From: Streptomyces noursei
Lineage (GTDB): Bacteria > Actinomycetota > Actinomycetes > Streptomycetales > Streptomycetaceae
Length of the DNA stretch: 64,000 nucleotides
Assembly (NCBI RefSeq): GCF_001646665.1
Contig: NZ_LWBU01000090.1
Location: 7,517-71,516 of the forward strand
Reading direction: 5' to 3'
The position numbers were made by a program, and so were the translations under genes. Below the pieces are notes generated by a model that was not told the origin of the DNA, did not search any database, and saw only the letters and a list, made by a program, of their open reading frames with translations. Of this stretch, positions 39,988 to 47,945 are shown in pieces (the first letter of the stretch is position 1; every line of letters starts with the position of its first letter).

Positions 39988-41898
39988 GTGCGGATCGGAC
40001 TGCTCACCGAGGGTGGATACCCGTACGCCACGGGTGAGTCCAGGCTCTGGTGCGACCGGCTGGTGCGCGGGCTCGCACGGCACGACTTCGACGTCTACGC
40101 CCTGAGCCGCAGTGCCCGGCAGGAGGACGCCGGCTGGATCCCGCTCCCGCCCCAGGTGCGGCGCGTGCGCACCGCCCCGCTCTGGGGCCCGCAGGAGGAC
40201 TGGCTCGGCGGAAGCGGCCGCCACGCGGTACGCGCGTACGGCCGGCGCGAGCGCCGGCGCTTCACCACCTGCTTCGCGGAGCTGGCCACCGCGGTCTGCC
40301 GGACACCGGACGCCGTCCCGGACGCGGGCACCGGCACCGGCTGCGCCACGGCCTTCGCGGACGGGCTGTACGGGCTCGCCGACCTCGCCCGGGAGCACGG
40401 AGGCCTCGCCGCCGCGCTCCGTTCCGAGACCGCCGTGCGCGTCCTGGAGTCCGCCTGCCGCGCCGGGGGTGTGCGCCGGGGCGTGCACGGCGCCACCCTG
40501 CCCGACCACCTCGCCTTCGCCGACCGGGTGGAGCGCGCCCTGCGCCCCCTCTCCCTCGACTGGTACGGCGAGGACGGCCTCGGCGCGGTCGACCTCTGCC
40601 ACGCGGCGTCGGGCGGGTCCGCGGCCCTGCCCGGACTGCTGGCCAAACGCTTCTTCGGAGTCCCGCTGCTGGTCACCGAGTACGGCGTGCACCTGCGCAC
40701 GCACTACCTCACGGTCGCCGACGCGCCGGTCAGCGCGCCCGTGCGCACCCTCCTCGCCGCGTTCCAGAACCTCCTGACCGCCGAGGTGTACCGGCGGGCG
40801 GACGTCCTCACGCCCGGCAACACCCACGCCCGCCGCTGGCAGGAGAGGTGCGGAGCCGACCGGGCCAAGCTGCGCACCGTCCACCCGGGCATGGCGGCCG
40901 ACCGGTTCGCGGCCGTGGGGGAGAGCGGCGACGGCGGCGACCCCCGCACGCTGGTGTGGGTGGGGCGGATCGAACCCGCCAAGGACCTCGTGGGCCTGCT
41001 GCACGCCTTCGCCGAGGTACGGCGGGAGGAGCCCGCGGCCCGGCTGCGGATCGTGTGCGCACCGGTCCGCGACGCCGAGTCCGCGACGTACCGCACCCAC
41101 TGCGAGGCCCTGGCCGCCCAGCTCTTCCCCGACGAGGCCGCGGCCGCCCACACCGTGGGCGACAACCCCGTCTCCTTCGAGGACCTCGGCGGCCCGTACG
41201 CGCCCGATGTCACCGACGCGTACGCCGGCGCCGGGGTGGTCGTCCTGTCCAGCGTGGTCGAGGGCTTCCCGGTCGGTCTGGTCGAGGCCATGCTCTGCGG
41301 CCGGGCCACCGTCTCGACGGACGTCGGCGCGGTGGTCGAGGCCGTCGGGGGCACGGGGCTGGTCGTACCCCCGCGCAATCCGCGGGCGCTCGCCGACGCG
41401 TGCCTGGCGCTGCTGCGCGACCCGGCGCGGCGGGAACGGCTGGGCGCCGCCGCGCGCGCCCGCGCACTGGAACTGTTCACGGTCGAGCAGAACGTCGCGG
41501 CCTTCCGCGGGATCTACCTGGAGCTCATCTCCCGCGCGCCGGTCCACCGCGAGGCGGACGCCGTCGGCGCGGACGGCGAGCCCCTGCCCTTCGCGCATCC
41601 CGCCGAGGCGTACGTCGCCGGGCACTGGACGGGACGCGGCCCGGGCGGTGGCACCCCGGCGTGGGCCGCCGCCCCGCAGCCGGTGAGCACCGGGCCCGCG
41701 CCGGGCGGCCCGGTCCTGGCGGGCGCCCAGGCGCCGGCGGCCGAGGCACCCGTGGCGGACGTGCCGGCGGCGGCCGCTCCCGCGACGGACACGGCGGCTG
41801 CGGCGCACGAACCGGCGGGCGGCGCCGGCCTGGTCGTCGCCTCACTGCCGGTCGCGGCGTCGTTCCCGGTCGCGGGGAGGGTGGACGGCCATGTCTGA
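39988..41898 (+). CDS. PelF-like GT4 glycosyltransferase (DUF3492 type)
   Basis: A 636-residue protein. The N-terminal half (about 1-290) matches the DUF3492/PelF pattern: RIGLLTEGGYPYATGESRLWCDRL, then LLVTEYGVHLRTHYL. The GT-B C-domain has LVWVGRIEPAKDLVGLLHAF, then FEDLGGPYAPDVTDAYAGA and EGFPVGLVEAM, the E-x7-E signature. Residues 520-636 are an Ala/Pro-rich tail. PelF makes the Pel polysaccharide from UDP-GalNAc/GlcNAc. The start is a GTG. The next gene starts eight bases before the stop (ATGTCTGA). Together with an epimerase and a spherulin-4 protein downstream, a cell-surface amino-sugar polymer is the best guess. Confidence 0.87.
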   Translation: MRIGLLTEGGYPYATGESRLWCDRLVRGLARHDFDVYALSRSARQEDAGWIPLPPQVRRVRTAPLWGPQEDWLGGSGRHAVRAYGRRERRRFTTCFAELATAVCRTPDAVPDAGTGTGCATAFADGLYGLADLAREHGGLAAALRSETAVRVLESACRAGGVRRGVHGATLPDHLAFADRVERALRPLSLDWYGEDGLGAVDLCHAASGGSAALPGLLAKRFFGVPLLVTEYGVHLRTHYLTVADAPVSAPVRTLLAAFQNLLTAEVYRRADVLTPGNTHARRWQERCGADRAKLRTVHPGMAADRFAAVGESGDGGDPRTLVWVGRIEPAKDLVGLLHAFAEVRREEPAARLRIVCAPVRDAESATYRTHCEALAAQLFPDEAAAAHTVGDNPVSFEDLGGPYAPDVTDAYAGAGVVVLSSVVEGFPVGLVEAMLCGRATVSTDVGAVVEAVGGTGLVVPPRNPRALADACLALLRDPARRERLGAAARARALELFTVEQNVAAFRGIYLELISRAPVHREADAVGADGEPLPFAHPAEAYVAGHWTGRGPGGGTPAWAAAPQPVSTGPAPGGPVLAGAQAPAAEAPVADVPAAAAPATDTAAAAHEPAGGAGLVVASLPVAASFPVAGRVDGHV

Positions 41899-43153
41899 CG
41901 GAGGTACACCGGCGGCGGGCGGCCCCGCCCGGGGCGTCCGCCCGGCCCCCGCGGCCCCCGCGGCCGGGGACGACCGCGCGGGGCACGGGCGCACGGCCGG
42001 CGGCGGAGGCACGGCCGGCGGCGGACGCACGGCCGGCGACCGGACCGCTCCGGGCGACCGCACGGCCGGGAGGGGCGAGCGCCTCGTGGGGCAGGCCCGT
42101 ACGGCCGTCACCCGGCACGGGTCCGCCGACCCCGTGAAGGCGCTGCTGCACCGGCACCGGGAGCTGTGCGAACGGGCGGTCGACCCGCTGGAGATCGCCG
42201 CCGGGCTGGAGGCCCACGGAGTCACCGACCGCACCGCCGCCCGGTTCCGGCACCGCGACGTGTTCTCGCTCGCCGAGGAGCTGTACGCGCGCGTCCCGCG
42301 CGGTGACGGCGGCACCCGCTACGGCTCCGCCGCCCCCGCTTCCGGCGCGGCCACCCCCTGGAGCGCCGGCGCGCTCCTCCTGGCCCTGCTGCCCGGCGCG
42401 CTGGGCCTGCTCACCGTCGCCGGTCTGACCGCCACGGACGGGCCGCTGCGGGCGGCCGTCGGCGTGGCCGGCGCCCTCGGGCTCGCCGTCGCGCTCGCCG
42501 GCCCCGCCCCGGCGCCTGGCACGCGCGCGTGGACCGGGTTCCTGCTGATCTACGCGCTGGTCGGTGACGGGCTCCTCGCCGAACTGCTGGCCGGCGGCCC
42601 CGACGGGCCCTGGCCCCTGGACGCCCCGCCCCTGCTGGGCCTCGCCCTGGCCGCCGCCCCCGCGGTCTGGTGCGCCCGGCTCTTCGCCACCCGGGCCCGG
42701 CGCAGGCTGGCCGGCAGCCGCGGCCTGGCCGACTTCGCCGCAGGCACCCGCCCCTTGCTCCTCGGGGTGGTCGCCCTGTACACGGTGGCCCTCACCGGCC
42801 TGCTCGCGCTGGTCGGAACCGTCCTGGGCGCCGGTCCGCCCGGGGGCGGCGCCGTGGCGCTCGGCGTGCTGCTCTTCCTCGCCCGGCTGCTCACCGCCCA
42901 CGGTTACCGCGGGGCGGCCGCGTCGGGCCTCGCCGCCGCGTGCGCCGTGCACGGCCTCGCCCTCGCGTCGGTGCTCGCCGCCCGCCTGCCGGGCTGCGAC
43001 CTGCTCGCCCGCCCCGTCGAGGCGGCCTTCTCCGCCGGGGGACCCGCGGCCGTCCCCGCCCTCGCGTGCGGTGCCGCCGCCCTCGCCCTGCTGGGACACG
43101 CCACCGCCGTACTCGGCCGGGCCTCCGCCCATGCGGGCACCGCCGCGACCTGA
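41891..43153 (+). CDS. Polytopic membrane protein of the polysaccharide-type operon
   Basis: A 420-residue protein. Residues 1-60 are Gly/Ala/Arg-rich low complexity; about 70-140 form a soluble region with LLHRHRELCERAVDPLEIAAGLEAHG; the rest has around nine hydrophobic segments (from ALLLALLPGALGLLTVAGL to the C-terminus). In Pel systems a PelG-like transporter accompanies PelF, so this protein may export or help polymerise the product, but I see no convincing PelG homology. The gene overlaps the glycosyltransferase gene by eight bases. Confidence 0.75.
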   Translation: MSDGGTPAAGGPARGVRPAPAAPAAGDDRAGHGRTAGGGGTAGGGRTAGDRTAPGDRTAGRGERLVGQARTAVTRHGSADPVKALLHRHRELCERAVDPLEIAAGLEAHGVTDRTAARFRHRDVFSLAEELYARVPRGDGGTRYGSAAPASGAATPWSAGALLLALLPGALGLLTVAGLTATDGPLRAAVGVAGALGLAVALAGPAPAPGTRAWTGFLLIYALVGDGLLAELLAGGPDGPWPLDAPPLLGLALAAAPAVWCARLFATRARRRLAGSRGLADFAAGTRPLLLGVVALYTVALTGLLALVGTVLGAGPPGGGAVALGVLLFLARLLTAHGYRGAAASGLAAACAVHGLALASVLAARLPGCDLLARPVEAAFSAGGPAAVPALACGAAALALLGHATAVLGRASAHAGTAAT

Positions 43154-43219
43154 ACCGCGAGCCGCCGGTACCCGCGCACACCCCTTTCACCAGCACACAC
43201 GCCCAAGGAGAGAACAGAC

Positions 43220-43273
43220 ATGACCCCCCAGACCCCTGCAACGGCCACTCGGCGCGAAGGGGGCGCGCGATGA
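43220..43273 (+). CDS. 17-codon leader ORF coupled to the epimerase
   Basis: ATG at 43220 is preceded by AAGGAGAG at good spacing, the only clear ribosome site before the epimerase gene. It encodes MTPQTPATATRREGGAR and its TGA overlaps the ATG of the epimerase (ATGA). The epimerase start has only weak ribosome-site sequence of its own, so translation of the leader may deliver ribosomes to it. It could be a true leader peptide or the remnant of an N-terminal extension shifted out of frame. Confidence 0.55.
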   Translation: MTPQTPATATRREGGAR

Positions 43274-44259
43274 GGGTGCTGCTGCTCGGTGCCAACGGAT
43301 TCATCGGCCGCTACGTCGCCGACCGGCTCCTCGCCGACCCGGCCGTCCACCTGACCGCCCTCGGGCGCGGTGACGACGCCGACGTGCGCTTCGACCTCGC
43401 GGGCGGCAGCCCCGGCGCGCTCACCAGATTTCTCGACGCGGTGCACCCCGGCGTCGTGATCAACTGCGCCGGGACCACCCGGGGCGGCGCCCGCGAGCTG
43501 ACCCGGCACAACACCGTCGCCGTCGCCACCGTCTGCGAGGCCCTGCGCCGCAGCGGCTGCGGGGCGCGGATGGTCCAGGTCGGCTGCGCCTCCGAGTACG
43601 GGCCCTCGCAGCCCGGGTCGTCCACCGCGGAGGACGCGGTGCCGCGCCCCGGCGGCCCCTACGGCGTGTCGAAGCTGGCCGCCACCGAACTGGTCCTCGG
43701 CTCCGGACTGGACGCCGTCGTGCTGCGGGTCTTCTCGCCCGTCGGCCCCGGCACGCCCGCCGGCTCGCCGCTCGGCCGGCTCGCCGAGGCCATGCGGCGC
43801 GCCATGCAGACCGGGGACGGCGAGCTGAAGCTCGGCGGCCTCGGCGTGCAGCGCGACTTCGTCGACGTGCGCGACGTGGCGCGCGCCGTGCACGCCGCGT
43901 CCCTCTCGGCGGCCCAGGGCATCGTCAACATCGGCACCGGCCGGGCCGTCCGCCTCCGGGACGCCGCCGCCGTGCTGGCCAGGGTCGCCGGGTACGCCGG
44001 GTCGCTGCACGAACTGGACGGGCCGCCGGTCAGGCCCGGGCTGTCGGCCGTCGGCGGCATGGCGTCCATCGGTGCCCAGCGCGGCGAGCACGGCCCGGAC
44101 CACCTGGTGGCCGCGCCGCCCCACCCGTACCCCGACGGCTGCGGCGGCTGGCAGCAGGCCGACGTCCGCACCGCCCGCGACCGGCTCGGCTGGCGGCCCC
44201 GCATCAACCTGGAGGAGTCGCTCGCCGACATCTGGATGGAGGCGGCGTGCCGCATCTGA
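43270..44259 (+). CDS. NAD-dependent sugar epimerase/dehydratase
   Basis: A 329-residue extended short-chain dehydrogenase. The N-terminal dinucleotide motif is LLGANGFIGRYVA, the catalytic YxxxK is YGVSK (about residue 139), with an upstream serine-type position in GCASEYGP, where a Cys-Ala-Ser replaces the usual Ser-Ser. UDP-glucose or UDP-GlcNAc 4-epimerase activity would supply a galactose-type precursor to the PelF-like enzyme. It starts at an ATG overlapping the leader ORF stop and ends 13 bases after the start of the spherulin-4 gene. Confidence 0.85.
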   Translation: MRVLLLGANGFIGRYVADRLLADPAVHLTALGRGDDADVRFDLAGGSPGALTRFLDAVHPGVVINCAGTTRGGARELTRHNTVAVATVCEALRRSGCGARMVQVGCASEYGPSQPGSSTAEDAVPRPGGPYGVSKLAATELVLGSGLDAVVLRVFSPVGPGTPAGSPLGRLAEAMRRAMQTGDGELKLGGLGVQRDFVDVRDVARAVHAASLSAAQGIVNIGTGRAVRLRDAAAVLARVAGYAGSLHELDGPPVRPGLSAVGGMASIGAQRGEHGPDHLVAAPPHPYPDGCGGWQQADVRTARDRLGWRPRINLEESLADIWMEAACRI

Positions 44260-45008
44260 CCCGCACGGACACGGCCCTCTCCGCGACCGGCGCGGAGAGG
44301 CTCGGGTTCGGCGTCCCCGGCTACGCCCACCCGCTGCTCGCCCCCGTCGAATGGGCGGAGCTGACCCGCCCCGGCACGCCTCTGCACTGGGCCGTCCTCA
44401 ACGTGGCGGACGGCCCCGGGGCGCGGCCCGACCCGCACTGCCTGGAGGCGGCGGGCAAGCTGCGCAACGCGGGCGTCAAGGTGCTGGGCCACCTCGACCT
44501 GCGCCACGGCTCGCGGCCGTTCGGCGAGATCGTCTCCGACGCGCACCGCTTCCTCGACTGGTACCGGGTCGACGGCTACCTGCTGGACCGCTGCCCCGCC
44601 GACCGGGCGGACCTGGCCGCCGTGCGGCGCGCCACGGCCACCCTGGAGGTGGTCCTGGAGCACGCCGACGGCGGCCACCTGGTGCTGGGCCACGGCTCCC
44701 ACCCGTATCCCGGCTACGCCGAGATCGCCGACCAGCTGGTGACCTTCTCCGGGCCGTGGGCGGAGTACCGCTGGTCACAGGTGGCGGAGTGGACCGCCGA
44801 CCACCCCCCGGAGCGGTTCGTCCACCTCGTCCACGGGGTCCCGCGCACCCACCTCGACGAGGCCGTGCGGATCGCGCGCTGGCAGGGCGCCGGGACGATC
44901 TTCTTCACCGACCGCATGGAGGACACCGGACATAACAACCCATTCGCGGCGCTGCCCGGCTACTGGGACGAAATCGTCTCGCAGATCGGACCGGGTGTCT
45001 CGGAATGA
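44247..45008 (+). CDS. Spherulin-4 / GH135-like protein
   Basis: A 253-residue TIM-barrel-like protein. The family pattern is clear: FGVPGYAHPLLAPVEW, WAVLNVADGPG, LRNAGVKVLGHLDLRHG, FLDWYRVDGYLLDR, LVLGHGSHPYPGYAEIADQL. Fungal Sph3 (GH135) cuts galactosaminogalactan. Here the acidic pair after the fourth strand reads DR instead of the usual DE, and the later position that carries a catalytic glutamate reads FSGPW, so hydrolysis may be impaired. No signal peptide is visible; the protein seems cytosolic. The GTG start lies within the epimerase gene with GGAGG close upstream. Confidence 0.82.
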   Translation: MPHLTRTDTALSATGAERLGFGVPGYAHPLLAPVEWAELTRPGTPLHWAVLNVADGPGARPDPHCLEAAGKLRNAGVKVLGHLDLRHGSRPFGEIVSDAHRFLDWYRVDGYLLDRCPADRADLAAVRRATATLEVVLEHADGGHLVLGHGSHPYPGYAEIADQLVTFSGPWAEYRWSQVAEWTADHPPERFVHLVHGVPRTHLDEAVRIARWQGAGTIFFTDRMEDTGHNNPFAALPGYWDEIVSQIGPGVSE

Positions 45009-45069
45009 GAAGGGCCGTGGCAGTGTTACGGGAGAACAACCGTACTGACTACCGACCAACGGAGTCCCC

Positions 45070-46248
45070 GTGTCGCTGCCACCCCTGGTCGAGCCGGCTG
45101 CCGAGCTCACCGTAGACGAGGTCCGCAGGTACTCCCGCCACCTGATCATCCCGGACGTCGGGATGGACGGGCAGAAGCGGCTCAAGAACGCCAAGGTGCT
45201 CTGTGTGGGCGCCGGCGGCCTCGGCTCGCCCGCTCTGATGTACCTGGCCGCGGCCGGCGTGGGCACGCTCGGCATCGTGGAGTTCGACGAGGTCGACGAG
45301 TCGAACCTGCAGCGCCAGATCATCCACAGCCAGTCCGACATCGGCCGCTCCAAGGCCGAGTCCGCGCGTGACAGCGTGCTCGGCATCAACCCGTACGTGA
45401 ACGTGATCCTTCACGAGGAGCGGCTCGAGGCCGACAACGTGATGGAGATCTTCGGCCAGTACGACCTGATCGTCGACGGCACGGACAACTTCGCCACGCG
45501 CTACCTGGTCAACGACGCGTGCGTGCTGCTGAACAAGCCGTACGTCTGGGGTTCGATCTACCGGTTCGACGGCCAGGCCTCGGTCTTCTGGTCCGAGTAC
45601 GGTCCCTGCTACCGCTGCCTCTACCCGGAGCCCCCGCCGCCGGGCATGGTCCCGTCCTGCGCCGAGGGCGGTGTGCTGGGCGTGCTGTGCGCGTCCATCG
45701 GCTCCATCCAGGTCACCGAGGCGATCAAGGTCCTGACCGGCGTGGGGGACCCGCTGGTCGGCCGCCTGATGATCTACGACGCCCTGGAGATGCAGTACCG
45801 CCAGGTCAAGGTCCGCAAGGACCCGGACTGCGCCGTCTGCGGCCAGAACCCGACCGTCACCGAGCTCATCGACTACGAGGCGTTCTGCGGCGTCGTGTCG
45901 GAGGAGGCCCAGGAGGCGGCGCTCGGCTCGACGATCACTCCCAAGCAGCTCAAGGAGTGGATCGACGAGGGCGAGAACATCGACATCATCGACGTGCGCG
46001 AGCAGAACGAGTACGAGATCGTCTCGATCCCGGGCGCCCGTCTGATCCCGAAGAACGAGTTCCTGATGGGCAGCGCCCTCCAGGACCTCCCGCAGAACAA
46101 GAAGATCGTCTTGCATTGCAAGACGGGTGTCCGCAGTGCGGAAGTCCTCGCGGTGCTGAAGTCCGCGGGCTTCGCGGACGCGGTGCACGTGGGCGGCGGC
46201 GTCATCGGCTGGGTCAACCAGATCGAGCCGCAGAAGCCGGTCTACTAG
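45070..46248 (+). CDS. moeZ: Adenylyltransferase/sulfurtransferase MoeZ
   Basis: A 392-residue two-domain protein. The N-terminal E1-like ThiF/MoeB domain has VGAGGLGSPALMYLAAAG, zinc-site Cys pairs CYRC and CAVC, and adenylation-site DGTDNFATR. The C-terminal rhodanese domain ends with HCKTGVRSAEVL, with the sulfur-carrying cysteine at about residue 354. MoeZ adenylates and thiocarboxylates small carrier proteins (MoaD, ThiS, CysO types) for molybdopterin, cysteine and other sulfur pathways. The start is a GTG. It follows the spherulin operon in the same orientation but has 61 bp and probably its own promoter. Compare Rv3206c. Confidence 0.95.
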   Translation: MSLPPLVEPAAELTVDEVRRYSRHLIIPDVGMDGQKRLKNAKVLCVGAGGLGSPALMYLAAAGVGTLGIVEFDEVDESNLQRQIIHSQSDIGRSKAESARDSVLGINPYVNVILHEERLEADNVMEIFGQYDLIVDGTDNFATRYLVNDACVLLNKPYVWGSIYRFDGQASVFWSEYGPCYRCLYPEPPPPGMVPSCAEGGVLGVLCASIGSIQVTEAIKVLTGVGDPLVGRLMIYDALEMQYRQVKVRKDPDCAVCGQNPTVTELIDYEAFCGVVSEEAQEAALGSTITPKQLKEWIDEGENIDIIDVREQNEYEIVSIPGARLIPKNEFLMGSALQDLPQNKKIVLHCKTGVRSAEVLAVLKSAGFADAVHVGGGVIGWVNQIEPQKPVY

Positions 46249-46255
46249 GCCACGA

Positions 46256-46297
46256 CGGAAAGGGCCGGACCCCGTGCGGGGGTCCGGCCCTTTTCCG
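46256..46297. terminator. Strong terminator after moeZ
   Basis: Eighteen bases at 46256-46273 pair with 46279-46297 with a single extra T, giving a long stem that ends in TTTT. It lies between convergent genes and likely terminates both. Confidence 0.88.
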
Positions 46298-46328
46298 TTC
46301 GCCCGCCCGTGACCGGCGCGGGGCCCGT

Positions 46329-47891
46329 TCAGGAGCAGGTCGTGCCGTTCGGGGGGACCTTGCCGTCCAGCAGGTAGGCGTTGACGGTGTCCCGCACGCA
46401 ACGGTTGTCGCCGGTGTACGCGCCGTGCCCCTCGCCCTTGAAGGTGAGGAGGACGCCGACGCCCGCCCCCAGCTCGTCCGCCATCTTCTTCGCGCCCTCG
46501 TACGGCGTCGCCGAGTCGCCCGTCGTCCCCACCACCAGGATCGGGCCCGCGCCCGGAGCACTCGCCTCCGGTGTGGCGCTCTCGCCCTTCACCGGCCAGT
46601 CGGCGCACCACCCGGCCGTGTCCCAGGCCATGAACTCGGCGAAGACCGGCGAGATCCGCCGGAACTCCGGCAGCAGCGCCCTCGCCTGGGCGGCCGTCGG
46701 CCGGCTGCTGCTGTCGGCGCACGATATGGCGCGCTGCGAGTGCGCCTGCGTGCCGTAGGTGCCGTCCTCGCCGCGGTCGTTGTACATGTCGGCGAGCCGG
46801 AGCAGGGTGTCGCCCCTGCCCGCCTCCGCCTCCTTCAGGCCCTCGGTGAGGTAGGTCCACATCTGCTGGGAGTACAGGGTCTGCGCGATGCCGGTGAGCG
46901 CGAGGCTCTGGGTCAGCTCCCGGTCGCCGTCGGTGGGCAGCGGACGGCGGTCGAGCCGCTCCAGCAGCGCGGTCACGCGTGCGTTCCCCGCCGCGGCGCT
47001 CTCACCGGTGGACGCGAAGTAGTTGTTCAGCGCCCGCTGGAATCCGGTGGCCTGGTTGCGGGCGTGCCCGGTCGCGTCCGCGGTGGGGTCGACGACCGCG
47101 TCGAGGACGGTCCGCCCGACGTTGCGCGGGAAGAGGTGGGCGTAGGTCCCGCCCAGCTGGGTGCCGTAGGAGAAGCCCATGTAGTTGAGCTTCCGGTCGC
47201 CCAGCACGTGCCGCACGAGGTCCAGGTCCCGTGCGGTGTTGCTGGTGGTGACGTGTGCGAGGACCTTGCCGGACCGCTCGGCGCAGCCGGCGCCGAAGTC
47301 GGCGCCGTCCTTCAGGAAGGCGGCCTCCTCGGCGGGCGTGTCGGGGGTCAGGTCGATCCTGGCGAGGGACGCGGCCTGCTCCTCGCTGTCGCGGCACACC
47401 ACCGCGGAGCTGCCGCCCACGCCGCGGGGGTCGAACCCGACGAGGTCGTAGCGGGCGCCCAGCTCCTCGAACCCCTGGGCGGCCTGCGGCATGGCGCTGA
47501 CCCCGGAGGCGCCCGGGCCGCCGAAGTTGAAGAGCAGGGAGCCGATCCGGCGGTCCTTGTAGCGGGCCTCCTTGCGGATCAGCGCGACGGGCAGGGTCTC
47601 GCCGTCCGGCTTCGCGTAGTCGAGCGGCACCTTCACGGTCGTACAGCGCCACTCGGGGCCGGGCTTCTCCCCGCCCGGGGGCGCCTCGCACGCGTCCCAC
47701 CGCGGCTGCTGGCCGGTGAGCGCGGCGGGCAGGGAGTCCATCGCGCCCTCGGACGTACCGCCGGAGCCGGTGCTGCCGGTCCGGCCCGTACCGCCGCCCG
47801 GGTCCGTGCCGCCGCTGTCGCAGCCGGTGGCCAGCCCCGCGATCAGCACCGCGGCGACCGCCGCGGCCCCGGCCCGTACCCGCATGGACAT
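46329..47891 (-). CDS. TAP-like lipoprotein alpha/beta hydrolase, copy 1
   Basis: A 520-residue secreted hydrolase of the tripeptidyl-aminopeptidase type. The lipobox LATGC (cysteine at about residue 24) predicts a lipid anchor. Nucleophile GFSYGTQLGG (about 230), oxyanion NFGGPGASG, acid in VGTTGDSATPY, histidine in EGHGAYTG. It may trim peptides outside the cell. The ATG at 47891 gives MSMRVRAG and a proper signal. Fifty-four bp separate it from a close paralogue upstream in the same direction, so this is a tandem duplication. Confidence 0.88.
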   Translation of the reverse strand: MSMRVRAGAAAVAAVLIAGLATGCDSGGTDPGGGTGRTGSTGSGGTSEGAMDSLPAALTGQQPRWDACEAPPGGEKPGPEWRCTTVKVPLDYAKPDGETLPVALIRKEARYKDRRIGSLLFNFGGPGASGVSAMPQAAQGFEELGARYDLVGFDPRGVGGSSAVVCRDSEEQAASLARIDLTPDTPAEEAAFLKDGADFGAGCAERSGKVLAHVTTSNTARDLDLVRHVLGDRKLNYMGFSYGTQLGGTYAHLFPRNVGRTVLDAVVDPTADATGHARNQATGFQRALNNYFASTGESAAAGNARVTALLERLDRRPLPTDGDRELTQSLALTGIAQTLYSQQMWTYLTEGLKEAEAGRGDTLLRLADMYNDRGEDGTYGTQAHSQRAISCADSSSRPTAAQARALLPEFRRISPVFAEFMAWDTAGWCADWPVKGESATPEASAPGAGPILVVGTTGDSATPYEGAKKMADELGAGVGVLLTFKGEGHGAYTGDNRCVRDTVNAYLLDGKVPPNGTTCS

Positions 47892-47945
47892 GAGTCCCCC
47901 CAACTTCTGTACGAACAGCCATCCTAGGCCGGACCGCCGGCGGCG

